This document shows, in pieces, positions 26,888 to 34,934 of a DNA stretch of 64,000 nt. The notes under the pieces were generated by a model. The model made no database searches. It saw nothing but the letters and a program-made list of their open reading frames with translations, and had not been told where the DNA came from. Position 1 is the first letter of the stretch, and each line of letters opens with the position of its first letter. The position numbers and the translations under genes were made by a program. Source of the DNA: DASRIA01 sp038203635 (GTDB lineage: Bacteria > Actinomycetota > Thermoleophilia > Solirubrobacterales > JBBDJG01); assembly GCA_038203635.1 (NCBI GenBank), contig JBBRDT010000003.1, positions 1 through 64,000 on the forward strand. The letters are read 5' to 3'.

Positions 26888-27505
26888 ATGGGCAAGGTCA
26901 GCTTCGACATGTCGGTTTCGCTCGACGGCTTCATGACGGGGCCCGACGACAACGCCGAGCAGGCACTGGGCGAGGGTGGGGAGCGGCTCCACGAATGGCT
27001 GTACGACTTGGCGAGCTTTCACGCGGGTCACGGCCGGGAGGGCGGGCAGGCGAATCGTGACTCGGAGGTGCTCGAGGAAGCATTCAGGAACACGGGAGCG
27101 GTTTTGATGGGCCGGCGCATGTTCGACTTCGCCGAGCCGGCGTGGGGAGACAACCCTCCGTTCGGCGTGCCTGTGTTCGTCGTCACCCACAACGGCCGGG
27201 ACCCGATCCCCAAGCAGGGTGGAACGACCTTCAACTTCGTGACCGGCGGCATCGAAAGCGCGCTCGACCAGGCCCGGGCGGCGGCCGGCGACAATGACGT
27301 GATGATTGCCGGGGGTGCGAACGTCGTGCAGCAGTCCCTGCGGGCGGGGCTGATCGACGAGTTCCAGATTCACATCGCCCCCGTGCTCCTCGGTGCAGGC
27401 CGCCCCCTGTTCGGCGATCTGGCCGCCGAGCACATCGAACTGGAGACCACCCGGGTGATCGAGTCTCCCGGTGTGACGCACCTCAGGTTCCGCGTCGTAA
27501 AGTAG
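26888..27505 (+). CDS. Dihydrofolate reductase-like (RibD C-terminal domain) protein
   Basis: 205 residues with the DHFR-like fold. VSFDMSVSLDGFMTGPDD is the typical N-terminus, GAVLMGRRMFDFAEPAW the second strand-helix, VFVVTHNGRDPIPKQGG the central strand and VMIAGGANVVQQSLRAGLID the nucleotide-binding block. These proteins are NAD(P)H-dependent reductases of unknown substrate. The ATG follows GAGGGAGGA by 7 bases. A GGTTATAGG at about 26850 could be a -10 box. Confidence 0.88.
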   Translation: MGKVSFDMSVSLDGFMTGPDDNAEQALGEGGERLHEWLYDLASFHAGHGREGGQANRDSEVLEEAFRNTGAVLMGRRMFDFAEPAWGDNPPFGVPVFVVTHNGRDPIPKQGGTTFNFVTGGIESALDQARAAAGDNDVMIAGGANVVQQSLRAGLIDEFQIHIAPVLLGAGRPLFGDLAAEHIELETTRVIESPGVTHLRFRVVK

Positions 27506-27512
27506 GCGTCCC

Positions 27513-28064
27513 TTGCCCGACCGCCTGTACTTCACCGAGTCCGACGAGGCCAACGAGCTGATCGCCTCGGACCCGATGGCGCTGTTGGTCGGCTTCGCGC
27601 TCGACCAGCAGGTCACGGTGCAGCAGGCGTTCGCCGGTCCGCTCGTGCTGCGCGAGCGCCTCGGCACGATCGATGCCGCCACGCTGGCGGCGGCCGACCT
27701 CGAGCCGGTGTTCCGCGCCAAGCCGGCGATCCACCGCTATCCCGGAATGATGGCCCGGCGGGTGCACGACCTGGCGCTCCACGTGCGCGACCACTACGAC
27801 GGCGACGCCGCACGCGTGTGGACCGACGCGGCGGGCGCAGACGCGCTGCGCGCCAATCTCATGGCCCTCCCCGGCTTCGGCGAGATGAAGGTGAAGGCGC
27901 TGGGCGCCGTCCTCGCCAAGCGCTTCGGCGTGGACGCCGCCCGCGACCTCGTCCCCTGGCATCCGACACTCGGGGACGTCGACTCCCTGCAGGCACTCGA
28001 TGATTACCAAGCGGCAAAACGCGCCCACAAGGCCGAATGGTCGAAGGCGCAGATGCGCTCGTAG
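27513..28064 (+). CDS. HhH-GPD base-excision DNA glycosylase-like protein
   Basis: 183 residues from TTG 27513, eight bases after the upstream stop. PMALLVGFALDQQVTVQQAF is the first helical block, and the helix-hairpin-helix is LMALPGFGEMKVKALGAVLA. An Asp follows in HPTLGDVDS, the place of the catalytic Asp in this family, though the match is not exact. No FeS Cys cluster is present. It probably removes damaged bases from DNA, but the substrate is unknown. Confidence 0.83.
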   Translation: MPDRLYFTESDEANELIASDPMALLVGFALDQQVTVQQAFAGPLVLRERLGTIDAATLAAADLEPVFRAKPAIHRYPGMMARRVHDLALHVRDHYDGDAARVWTDAAGADALRANLMALPGFGEMKVKALGAVLAKRFGVDAARDLVPWHPTLGDVDSLQALDDYQAAKRAHKAEWSKAQMRS

Positions 28065-28067
28065 TCG

Positions 28068-29024
28068 TTAAGGGACGAATACGCCCTGGTCGGCGAACAG
28101 GGTGTTGGGTGTCGTGGACGCCATGCCGTCGGAGCCGCCGTCGAAGACCTGGACCTTCCCGAGCTCCCACACCGAGCGCTTGCCCTCCAGCACGGCGCCG
28201 GGCATCACGGCATCCGCGGTGGTGGTGACCGAGCACGTCGATCCGATCGCGGGATCGCCCGTGGCGGCGCAGGGGAGCGTGAACGTGAACGTGGTGTCGC
28301 CCGTCGCCGGTTCCGTGAGAGAAGGTCCGCTGTCGCGGTCCGTCACCCGCAGGTCGAGCCTTGCCTGCAGCTGGCCCGTGTAGTCGGTCAGGTCGCTTTT
28401 CTTTCGCACGTCGGTCATCGAGGCGACGAACTGGACGTTCGCGTCGTCCGGGGGGCCGGCAGCGCCCACCTGCGTGACCACCCTGATGGACCCGGCCGAG
28501 TTCGCCTGGTTGCCGTTGCCGATCACGTCAGGCGAACCCACCGTGAGCCAGTCGGACGCCTGCGTCGGCGGACCGCAGGACGCACCGTTGAGCGGGGGTC
28601 CGTGCTGGCGGTTCGAGGCCGTGCACGGCTTGTAGGCGACCACGAGCGAAGTCCGCAGCGGCGAAGCGCTCTGTGGCCGGGCATAGCCCGTGTTCACCGC
28701 CACCGTGCCCGACATGCCGGCGCCGTTGGGCCCGCCGTGCAACTCGCAGTAGTACTTGTAGACGCCCGGGGTGTTGAAGGTCCGCTGCACGCTCCAGGCC
28801 GCGCCCGAGGGTGAGGCGGGCATGTCAAAGCTGTTGTCGTCGAAGTGGACGTTGTGGACTCCGCCGCCGTTGTTCCACGTGACCATCTCGCCGACGTTCA
28901 CGCCCACGTGCTTGGCAGAGAACGTGTTGGCGGGTGTCGTGGTCACGGTCTGGTTGGCCGCGAGCGCCGAAGCCGGCGTCACGAGGGCGACGAGCGCCCC
29001 TATTCCAACGAGACGGATTCTCAT
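28068..29024 (-). CDS. Secreted cupredoxin-domain protein (paralogue A)
   Basis: 318 residues. Signal peptide 1-22 ending SALA. Cupredoxin domain at about 24-112 with copper ligands His57 (GVHNVHF) and Cys93, His96, Met104 (YYCELHGGPNGAGM). The remaining 200 residues are a beta-rich domain with four Cys (KPCTASN, ASCGPPT, LPCAATG, STCSVTT) that may form disulfides. The ATG overlaps the stop of the next cupredoxin gene by 4 bases, so they are one operon. Confidence 0.82.
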   Translation of the reverse strand: MRIRLVGIGALVALVTPASALAANQTVTTTPANTFSAKHVGVNVGEMVTWNNGGGVHNVHFDDNSFDMPASPSGAAWSVQRTFNTPGVYKYYCELHGGPNGAGMSGTVAVNTGYARPQSASPLRTSLVVAYKPCTASNRQHGPPLNGASCGPPTQASDWLTVGSPDVIGNGNQANSAGSIRVVTQVGAAGPPDDANVQFVASMTDVRKKSDLTDYTGQLQARLDLRVTDRDSGPSLTEPATGDTTFTFTLPCAATGDPAIGSTCSVTTTADAVMPGAVLEGKRSVWELGKVQVFDGGSDGMASTTPNTLFADQGVFVP

Positions 29025-29761
29025 GTCCTCAGCGCGATCTTACGCTTCGCGGAGCGAGTGTTGCCCGCCGCGTCCCTGGCGGTCACGGTTAGCCTGGCGG
29101 TGAGCCGCGTGCGACGCCCGAACGCCCGGCGGAGCGCTTTCGACGCTTGCTTTGGAAGCTTCAGCTTGAGCGTCGCCTTCGCCCCCGCCGCGAGCCGCTT
29201 CGACGCCTTCTTCAGGCGGATGACCTTGCCCGCGCCTGGCACTGAGACCGTTCCCGCGGCGACCACGGTGGATGCCTCGTTGACCTCGACCGCGACGAGG
29301 ACCGCGCGCCGGCGCAGGGCCCGCTGCTTCCTCCGACCGCTCAGCTTCAAGGTTGGCTTGACCTTGTCGGCGGCGACGGGCTGAGGCGGTCCCGGCCCGG
29401 GCCCAGGCCCGGGCGGCGCGCCGTACGACAGCACCGTGACGGTGCCCGTCATGTTGTCGCTCGTAACGTGGGCCTCGCAGATGTAGCGAAACGTTCCCAC
29501 CGTGTTGAACGTCCGCGACACAGGCATCGGCCACGGGTCCACAGGGTCGGGCGGCTCATCGAACAAGCCGTCGTCGAAAAGGACGTTGTGGAACCCGCCG
29601 GCGTTGTTCCACGTGACCGACTCGCCGACGTTTACGCTGACATCCTTGGGCGAGAAGGCGTTGGAGCTTGTCGCCGTCACGGTCTGGCTGGCCGCCAGCG
29701 CCGTGTCTGCCGGCACCAGAAGGGCGACGAGGACACCGATCCCAGGACCGCGGATCCTCAT
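29021..29761 (-). CDS. Secreted cupredoxin-domain protein (paralogue B)
   Basis: 246 residues. Signal peptide 1-23. Cupredoxin domain with His58 (GFHNVLF), Cys95, His98 and Met104 (YICEAHVTSDNM). A Pro/Gly linker (PPGPGPGPGPP) leads to a basic C-terminal domain with KPTLKLSGRRKQRALRRRA, of the repeat type found at the ends of many secreted proteins of this group. The first 60 residues are clearly paralogous to the downstream gene, so the pair arose by duplication, but the C-terminal domains differ. Confidence 0.82.
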   Translation of the reverse strand: MRIRGPGIGVLVALLVPADTALAASQTVTATSSNAFSPKDVSVNVGESVTWNNAGGFHNVLFDDGLFDEPPDPVDPWPMPVSRTFNTVGTFRYICEAHVTSDNMTGTVTVLSYGAPPGPGPGPGPPQPVAADKVKPTLKLSGRRKQRALRRRAVLVAVEVNEASTVVAAGTVSVPGAGKVIRLKKASKRLAAGAKATLKLKLPKQASKALRRAFGRRTRLTARLTVTARDAAGNTRSAKRKIALRT

Positions 29762-29888
29762 CTGCCGACCCTATCCAAACGCCGCTGCAGCGGCGTCAGT
29801 TGCATGCACCGATGAGTTTTGGACCAATTCCTAGTTTCAGAGGGTGACCTGCGAGCATGAGACAAACGAGACACCGGGAGATCAGAAC

Positions 29889-31370
29889 GTGACGGCTGAT
29901 ACAAGCAAGAACGACCGTCAGCGGTGGTTGGCGCTGTACGTGCTCTGCGGCGGATTGCTCATGATCGTGCTCGACTCGACGATCGTGAACGTCGCGCTGC
30001 CCACGATCAAGGACGACCTTGGCTTCACCCAGGGCAACCTCGCGTGGGTTGTGAACGCATACCTGATCGCGTTCGGTGGCCTGCTGCTGCTGGCCGGGCG
30101 CCTCGGCGACCTGATCGGCCAGCGGCGCATCTTCCTGATCGGCCTCGCCATCTTCACCACCGCGTCGGCTGTGTGCGCCGTTGCGCAGACCCAGGGCATG
30201 CTGATCGGCGCGCGCTTCATCCAGGGCGCGGGCGGCGCGATCAGCTCGGCCGTGATCCTCGGCATGATCGTCACGATGTTCCCCGAGCCGCGCGAGCAGG
30301 CGAAGGCGATCGGGGTCTTCGCCTTCATCGCCTCCGCGGGCGCCTCGATCGGGCTGCTCGCCGGCGGCATCTTGACGGAGGCGATCAACTGGCACTGGAT
30401 CTTCTTCGTCAATCTGCCGGTTGGTGTCGTGGTCGCGCTCTCTGCGCTCCGGCTGGTCCCGGACCGTCCGGGCCTCGGCCTCGAGAAGGGAGCCGATGTT
30501 CCCGGCGCCGTGCTGCTGACCGGCGGGCTGATGCTCTTCGTGTACACGCTGCTCGAGACCGGCAAACAGGGATGGGGATCGACTCAGACGCTGTTGCTCG
30601 GCGGCGTCGCAATCGCTCTGCTGACCGCGTTCGTCGTGCGCCAGGCGCGCATCGACAACCCGCTCATGCCGCTGCGCCTGTTCCGCTCCCGGAACGTCAC
30701 GGGCGCCAACGCGGTGATGGGCCTCCTCGTGGTCGGTTTCTTCGGGATGTTCTTCATGGGCGCCCTCTACCTGCAGGGGATCCTCGACTTCAGCCCTCTC
30801 GGTGTCGGCTTCGCCTTCCTGCCGTCGTGCATCGTGATGGGCACGTTGTCGCTGCGCTATGCGGAGCGCCTGATCATGGGTTTCGGGGCGCGGAACGCGC
30901 TGATCACGGGCCTGCTGTTCGCGGGCGCCGGGCTGCTCCTGTTCGCGCGGGCGCCGGTCGACGGCAGCTACGTCGAGCACGTCCTGCCGGTCATGCTGCT
31001 GCTCGGCGTTGGGGCCGGGGTCTCCTTCCCGGCGCTGATGACGCTCGCCATGTCGGGCGCCACGAAGAGCGACTCGGGACTCGCCTCGGGCTTCGTCAAC
31101 ACGACCACGCAGGTGGGCGGCGCCATCGGCCTGGCGGTGCTCGCGACGGTTGCGACCTCGCGCACCGACGCGCTGCGCGCCGACGGAGTGGCGCGGGATG
31201 CCGCGCTCAACTCGGGCTATCACCTCGCCTACCTCATCGGCGCCGCGCTCATCGGGGCGGCTGTCCTGGTCGCGCTGTTCGTCGTGCGCGCGGAGCCACT
31301 CGCGGGCGCCGGGCAGGCCGACGCCGAGGCCGGAGACGAAGCGGAGCCCGCCTACGCCGAGGCCGCCTGA
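29889..31370 (+). CDS. DHA2-family (EmrB/QacA) MFS drug transporter
   Basis: 493 residues, 14 membrane segments expected. Family motifs: the D1 motif LDSTIVNVALPTIKDDLG, loop GGLLLLAGRLGDLIGQRRIF (motif A), and GARFIQGAGGAISSA (motif B region). The GTG at 29889 has a GGGAG 8 bases upstream and is preferred over the GTG at 29844. The tail is acidic (AGDEAEPAYAEAA). It probably exports hydrophobic drugs using the proton gradient. Its regulator is not adjacent. Confidence 0.88.
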   Translation: MTADTSKNDRQRWLALYVLCGGLLMIVLDSTIVNVALPTIKDDLGFTQGNLAWVVNAYLIAFGGLLLLAGRLGDLIGQRRIFLIGLAIFTTASAVCAVAQTQGMLIGARFIQGAGGAISSAVILGMIVTMFPEPREQAKAIGVFAFIASAGASIGLLAGGILTEAINWHWIFFVNLPVGVVVALSALRLVPDRPGLGLEKGADVPGAVLLTGGLMLFVYTLLETGKQGWGSTQTLLLGGVAIALLTAFVVRQARIDNPLMPLRLFRSRNVTGANAVMGLLVVGFFGMFFMGALYLQGILDFSPLGVGFAFLPSCIVMGTLSLRYAERLIMGFGARNALITGLLFAGAGLLLFARAPVDGSYVEHVLPVMLLLGVGAGVSFPALMTLAMSGATKSDSGLASGFVNTTTQVGGAIGLAVLATVATSRTDALRADGVARDAALNSGYHLAYLIGAALIGAAVLVALFVVRAEPLAGAGQADAEAGDEAEPAYAEAA

Positions 31371-31423
31371 GCCGAGTTGACGACGGCTCTCTCGCGTTCG
31401 CGCTCGCGCATGCTTCAATTAGC

Positions 31424-31446
31424 GGACCAGAGAAAGGAGGTGGTCC
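31424..31446 (+). promoter_or_regulatory. Shine-Dalgarno displayed in a hairpin loop
   Basis: GGACCA (31424-31429) pairs with TGGTCC (31441-31446); the loop contains AGAAAGGAGG. AGAAAGGAGGTGGTCC is almost the exact complement of the 3' end of 16S rRNA, far longer than ordinary ribosome sites in this window. A stem that uses the end of the motif could hide or expose it. Confidence 0.55.
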
Positions 31447-31448
31447 TA

Positions 31449-31493
31449 CTGAATCACATACTTTTCGGGACGCTGGAGGTGCGGGGCCGCTAG
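31449..31493 (+). CDS. Possible 14-residue peptide gene with exceptionally strong ribosome site
   Basis: CTG at 31449 lies 8 bases after GGAGG. The frame reads MNHILFGTLEVRGR (if CTG is read as Met) and stops at TAG 31491-31493. The stop codon is the loop of the inverted repeat GGCCGC-TAG-GCGGCC. A second GGAGGT lies inside the frame at 31475-31480. No ATG, GTG or TTG fits the ribosome site, so translation depends on a CTG start; a role as leader peptide or ribosome-binding RNA are both open. No downstream gene on the plus strand is available for attenuation. Confidence 0.35.
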   Translation: MNHILFGTLEVRGR

Positions 31494-31654
31494 GCGGCCG
31501 CCCGTTCCCGCCGTCGCGTGAGCGGCGGCGCGGCGCGTGCAGGGTGTGAGCCGCTTGGCGGAATTCCACCCCTAGCGCCGGTGAGAAGCGGCGCCGGGAA
31601 GACGTCCCGCCGGGCCAGACCAATCCGCTTTCTCGCTTCGAATCGCACCTGAAG

Positions 31655-31681
31655 AAGGGCCGCCCCTCGTGGGCGGCCCTT
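31655..31681. terminator. Bidirectional terminator hairpin
   Basis: AAGGGCCGCCC / GGGCGGCCCTT, 11-bp perfect stem with loop CTCGT. On the minus strand it follows the stop of the ABC substrate-binding gene (31711) and is trailed by CTTCTTC; on the plus strand it is trailed by CGCTTT. It is well placed to end both the liv operon and the small plus-strand unit. Confidence 0.75.
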
Positions 31682-31710
31682 CGCTTTGTCGGCGGCAAGC
31701 GGCTGCGCGC

Positions 31711-32937
31711 TCAGGTCTGCCGCTTGGACTGCACCACCTTTCCGAGCAGCTCCCAGCGGTCGCCGTTGAACCTCTGAATCTGCATCGCCTCGATCGGGTA
31801 GCCGTCGGTGTCGCTCGTTTGCACCGTGATGCCCGGCAGCAGGATCGGGATCTCGGTGTCGAGGTTGCGAACCGAGTCCATGAGCGCCTCACGGTTCGGC
31901 TGCTTCATGTTGTTCAGCGCCTCGACCATCGTCGCGGCGGCCCCCCAGCCGTAGACGTTGAACGGGTCGTTCGGATTCGAGCGGGGCGAGTACTTCTTGA
32001 GCGCCGCCTTGTACTCCTTCATGGCGGCGTCGTTCTGCCACTGCGGATCCTCGGGATCCTTGAAGTACGACGTGGAGATGATGCCCTTCGAGTTGTCGAG
32101 TCCGGCGGGCGTGAGCACGAGCGCCTTTGAGGCGCCCACGTTGTTGAGGATGTGGAGCGGCTTCCAGTCGGACTTCGCGATCGCCGCGATCGCCTGCGCC
32201 GAGAACTTCGGGGTCGTGATATTGAGGAACGTGTCGGCCCCCGAGCCTGCCAGCTTGCGGATCTGAGAGGCGATCGTGGGATCGGTGACCTCGTAGCTCT
32301 CCTTTGCGACGACCTTGATGTTGGAGCCCTCGATCGCCTTCTCGAAGCCGCCGAGCAGGTCCTTGCCGAAGCCGTCGTTCTGGTAGAGCACCGCCACCTT
32401 CGCGCTCGGCTTCTCCTTCTTCAGGTAGTCGGCGTAGATCTGCGCCTCGGTGACGTAGTCGGGCTGCCAGCCGATCGTGTAGGGGTGCGCGGCGATGTCC
32501 TCGCCCCAGTCGGAAGCGCCGGTCGCGACGAATACCTGGGGCACCTTCTGCTTGTTCACGTAGTCCCAGATCGCGAGGTTGTTCGGGGTGCCGAGCGTGT
32601 TGAACAGGGCGAAGACCTTCTCCTGCTGGATCAGCCTCCGAGCGTTCTGGACCGCACGCGGCGGCTCGTACGCGTCGTCGAGCGTGGTGAACTTGATCTT
32701 GCGTCCATCCACGCCGCCGTTGTCGTTCACGAAGTCGAACTGCGCCTTGGCGCCGTCGCGGATCGACTTGTACGCGGACGCCGGTCCGCTGAACGGATAG
32801 CTGCCGCCCAGCTTGATCTCGGCATCCGTAATGCCCGGCGACGAGGATCCCTTGTCCTCGTCACGACCGCAGCCCGCCGCGATGAGCGCCACCATCGCGA
32901 GCACTGCGATCCACACGTAACCTCGCAAACCTTTCAT
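31711..32937 (-). CDS. livK: Branched-chain amino acid ABC transporter, substrate-binding lipoprotein
   Basis: 408 residues. ATG 32937 follows AGGAGGAGGG by 6-7 bases, which decides the start. A signal peptide with lipobox (VALIAAGC) anchors it outside the membrane. The mature part is a type-1 periplasmic-binding fold: LGGSYPFSGPASAYKSIRDG, DDAYEPPRAVQNARRLIQQE, VAVLYQNDGFGKDLLGGFEK and FLNITTPKFSAQAIAAIAKS. It captures Leu/Ile/Val or related amides; the family also binds aromatic acids and urea, so the ligand is not certain. Last gene of the operon. Confidence 0.88.
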   Translation of the reverse strand: MKGLRGYVWIAVLAMVALIAAGCGRDEDKGSSSPGITDAEIKLGGSYPFSGPASAYKSIRDGAKAQFDFVNDNGGVDGRKIKFTTLDDAYEPPRAVQNARRLIQQEKVFALFNTLGTPNNLAIWDYVNKQKVPQVFVATGASDWGEDIAAHPYTIGWQPDYVTEAQIYADYLKKEKPSAKVAVLYQNDGFGKDLLGGFEKAIEGSNIKVVAKESYEVTDPTIASQIRKLAGSGADTFLNITTPKFSAQAIAAIAKSDWKPLHILNNVGASKALVLTPAGLDNSKGIISTSYFKDPEDPQWQNDAAMKEYKAALKKYSPRSNPNDPFNVYGWGAAATMVEALNNMKQPNREALMDSVRNLDTEIPILLPGITVQTSDTDGYPIEAMQIQRFNGDRWELLGKVVQSKRQT

Positions 32938-32957
32938 TCGGGCCCTCCTCCTGTCTC

Positions 32958-34055
32958 TCAACTGCCTGTGATTGTCGGTGGTCGGGTTGCCGGGCTGTCG
33001 CTCGCCGCCGGCGCGACGTTCGGCTGCGGCGGCTCGTCGAGCGGCTCTTTGCGTTTCTCCCGCGAAAGCCTCGAAGCAAGACGCCGGCCGGTTCCGCGCA
33101 GGACTCCCATCACGCCGCCGTGCAACGCGTACATGAAGGCGATCAGCACGGCGCCGTAGATCACGCCGGCCAGCGCGTCGCTCACGTCCGACGCGTAGAT
33201 CGGCACGAATTCGATGAAGAGGGCGCCGAAGATCGCGCCTCCGATCGTCGCGAGCCCACCGACCACGATTGCCGCCAGGAACGCGAACGAGACCGTGAGC
33301 GGGAACGACTCAGGTGCGACGAAGCCGATCGAGAAGACGTAAAGCGAGCCCGCGACGCCCGCGTACAGGGAGCTGATTGCGAAGGCGCTCGTCTTGAGCC
33401 GGGCGAGATCGACGCCCATCGCCTTCGCGGCGACCTCGCTCTCGCGCATCGCCACGAGCGCGCGTCCGGTCCGGCCGCGGACGAGATTCGCGGCGAGCAC
33501 AAACATCGGGATGGCCAGGACGAGCGTGAGGAAGTAGAGGAACTGGTCGTCGGCGAGCGGTACCCAGCCGGGGGCGGTCGGCTGGGCGACGTTCAGCCCC
33601 TGCGTGCCGCCGGTGAGCCCGTCGAAGCGCTTGATCAGCTGTGGCACGGCGATCGCCACCGCAAGTGTGACGAGCGCGAGGTAGAGGCCCCGAATGCGAA
33701 GCGCGGGCAGGCCGAGGACGAAGCCGGCGGCGAAGCAGACCGCGGCGGCGATCGGCACCGTCATGAGGTGGGGCAGGCCCGCCTCCTCGATCAGGATCGC
33801 GCTCGTGTAGGCGCCGAGCGCGAAGAATGCCCCGTGCCCGAGAGAGACCAGGCCGCCGTAGCCCACGAGCAGGTTCAGGCCGAGCACGGCAACCGAGTAG
33901 GCCAGCACGAGCGTGAACTGCCCGACGCGGTAGGACCCGAGGAAGAACGGGATCGCGACCGCGATGAGGAGCACGAGCCCGTAAGCCGCAAGCCGCAGGC
34001 GCTGCTCCGTTCGCTCGACCGGGCTCGGTCCGGCCGCCGCCGCCGCGGCGCTCAT
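32958..34055 (-). CDS. livM: Branched-chain amino acid ABC transporter permease LivM
   Basis: 365 residues, multi-pass. The family block GYGGLVSLGHGAFFALGAYT is near residue 70, and the permease signature region ALVAMRESEVAAKAMGVDLA (with the EAA-like contact to the ATPases) is at about residue 205, followed by KTSAFAISSLYAGVAGSLY. The C-terminal 60 residues are a charged cytoplasmic tail ending PTITGS. Start ATG overlaps the livH stop by 4 bases. The stop lies 20 bases before the binding-protein start, so the whole set is one transcript. Confidence 0.9.
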   Translation of the reverse strand: MSAAAAAAGPSPVERTEQRLRLAAYGLVLLIAVAIPFFLGSYRVGQFTLVLAYSVAVLGLNLLVGYGGLVSLGHGAFFALGAYTSAILIEEAGLPHLMTVPIAAAVCFAAGFVLGLPALRIRGLYLALVTLAVAIAVPQLIKRFDGLTGGTQGLNVAQPTAPGWVPLADDQFLYFLTLVLAIPMFVLAANLVRGRTGRALVAMRESEVAAKAMGVDLARLKTSAFAISSLYAGVAGSLYVFSIGFVAPESFPLTVSFAFLAAIVVGGLATIGGAIFGALFIEFVPIYASDVSDALAGVIYGAVLIAFMYALHGGVMGVLRGTGRRLASRLSREKRKEPLDEPPQPNVAPAASDSPATRPPTITGS

Positions 34056-34933
34056 GCTCTTGCTACCTCGTGCGAGCCGAACAGCCCCGACGGCCTGATC
34101 AGGAGCACCGCCAAGATCACCGTGAGCGGCACGAGGATCTTCAGGTCCGAGCCGATGAAGTCGACGTACGTGCTCGCGAGGTTCTCGGTGACCCCGATCA
34201 CCCAGCCCCCGACAACGGCGCCGAAGGGGCTGTCGAAGCCGCCTAGCGTCGCGGCGGCAAACGAGTAGATGAGGACGCCGCCCATGAAGTTCACGTCGAG
34301 GAACAGCCGCGGCGCGATCAGGATGCCGGCGAGGGCGCCGACCATCGCGGCGATTCCCCAGCCGATCATCAGCGTGCGCCCGACCGAGATGCCCGAGAGG
34401 CGGCTCGATTCCGGATTGACTGACACTGCTCGGACCGCGAGGCCGATCTTCGTGCGCTGGAACAACAGGTACAGCAGGCCGACGACCGCGAGCAGCAGTG
34501 CGACGATGCCGAGCGACTCGACCGCCACGTCGGCTCCGGCCAGCTGCACGCTGTCGTCGGGAAAGATGCTCGGGAAGCTGCGGGTCTCGAAGCCCCAGAT
34601 CCAGCCGGCGGCGCTATTCAAGAGAATGAAGAGGCCGAGCGTCACGACCGCCATCGTGAGCGGGTCGCTGCCCTCGACCGGCCGGATCAGGATGCGCTCG
34701 ATCGCCATCCCGCCGAGAAACGCGATGCCGAGCGTCATCACGACCGCGAGACCGAGCGGGACGTCCGCTTGGAGCAGGCCCCACGCGACGAACGTGCTGA
34801 ACATCGCCATCTCGCCCTGCGCGAAGTTGACGATTCCGGTCGAGCGGAAGATCAGGACTACCGCGAGCGCCAGCGCCCCGTATAGCGACCCGATCGCCAC
34901 CCCGTCCACGATCGTCTGGATCAGCTCTTCCAT
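34052..34933 (-). CDS. livH: Branched-chain amino acid ABC transporter permease LivH
   Basis: 293 residues. It opens with EELIQTIVDGVAIGSLYGAL and NFAQGEMAMFSTFVAWGLL, both strongly conserved in LivH. The ATPase-contact region is VRAVSVNPESSRLSGISVGR. Seven or eight membrane segments are expected. It pairs with LivM to form the membrane channel. The start is an ATG one base after the livF stop. Confidence 0.92.
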   Translation of the reverse strand: MEELIQTIVDGVAIGSLYGALALAVVLIFRSTGIVNFAQGEMAMFSTFVAWGLLQADVPLGLAVVMTLGIAFLGGMAIERILIRPVEGSDPLTMAVVTLGLFILLNSAAGWIWGFETRSFPSIFPDDSVQLAGADVAVESLGIVALLLAVVGLLYLLFQRTKIGLAVRAVSVNPESSRLSGISVGRTLMIGWGIAAMVGALAGILIAPRLFLDVNFMGGVLIYSFAAATLGGFDSPFGAVVGGWVIGVTENLASTYVDFIGSDLKILVPLTVILAVLLIRPSGLFGSHEVARA

Positions 34934-34934
34934 C

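Larger units (their letters stand above)
31371..31710. other. 340-base region between the drug transporter and the liv operon: hairpin-rich, with a very short reading frame
   Basis: No ordinary gene. In order on the plus strand: an inverted repeat around a near-perfect Shine-Dalgarno (31424-31446), a 14-codon frame (31449-31493), a hairpin around its stop codon (31485-31499), stems at 31508-31528 (CCGCCG/CGGCGG) and 31575-31594 (GCGCCG/CGGCGC), and a terminator hairpin (31655-31681). Together this looks like a small structured transcript. Confidence 0.5.

Noticed and set aside
28068..29761. A toxin-antitoxin or defence pair
   Set aside because: The overlapping pair proved to be two secreted cupredoxins with signal peptides and copper ligands.
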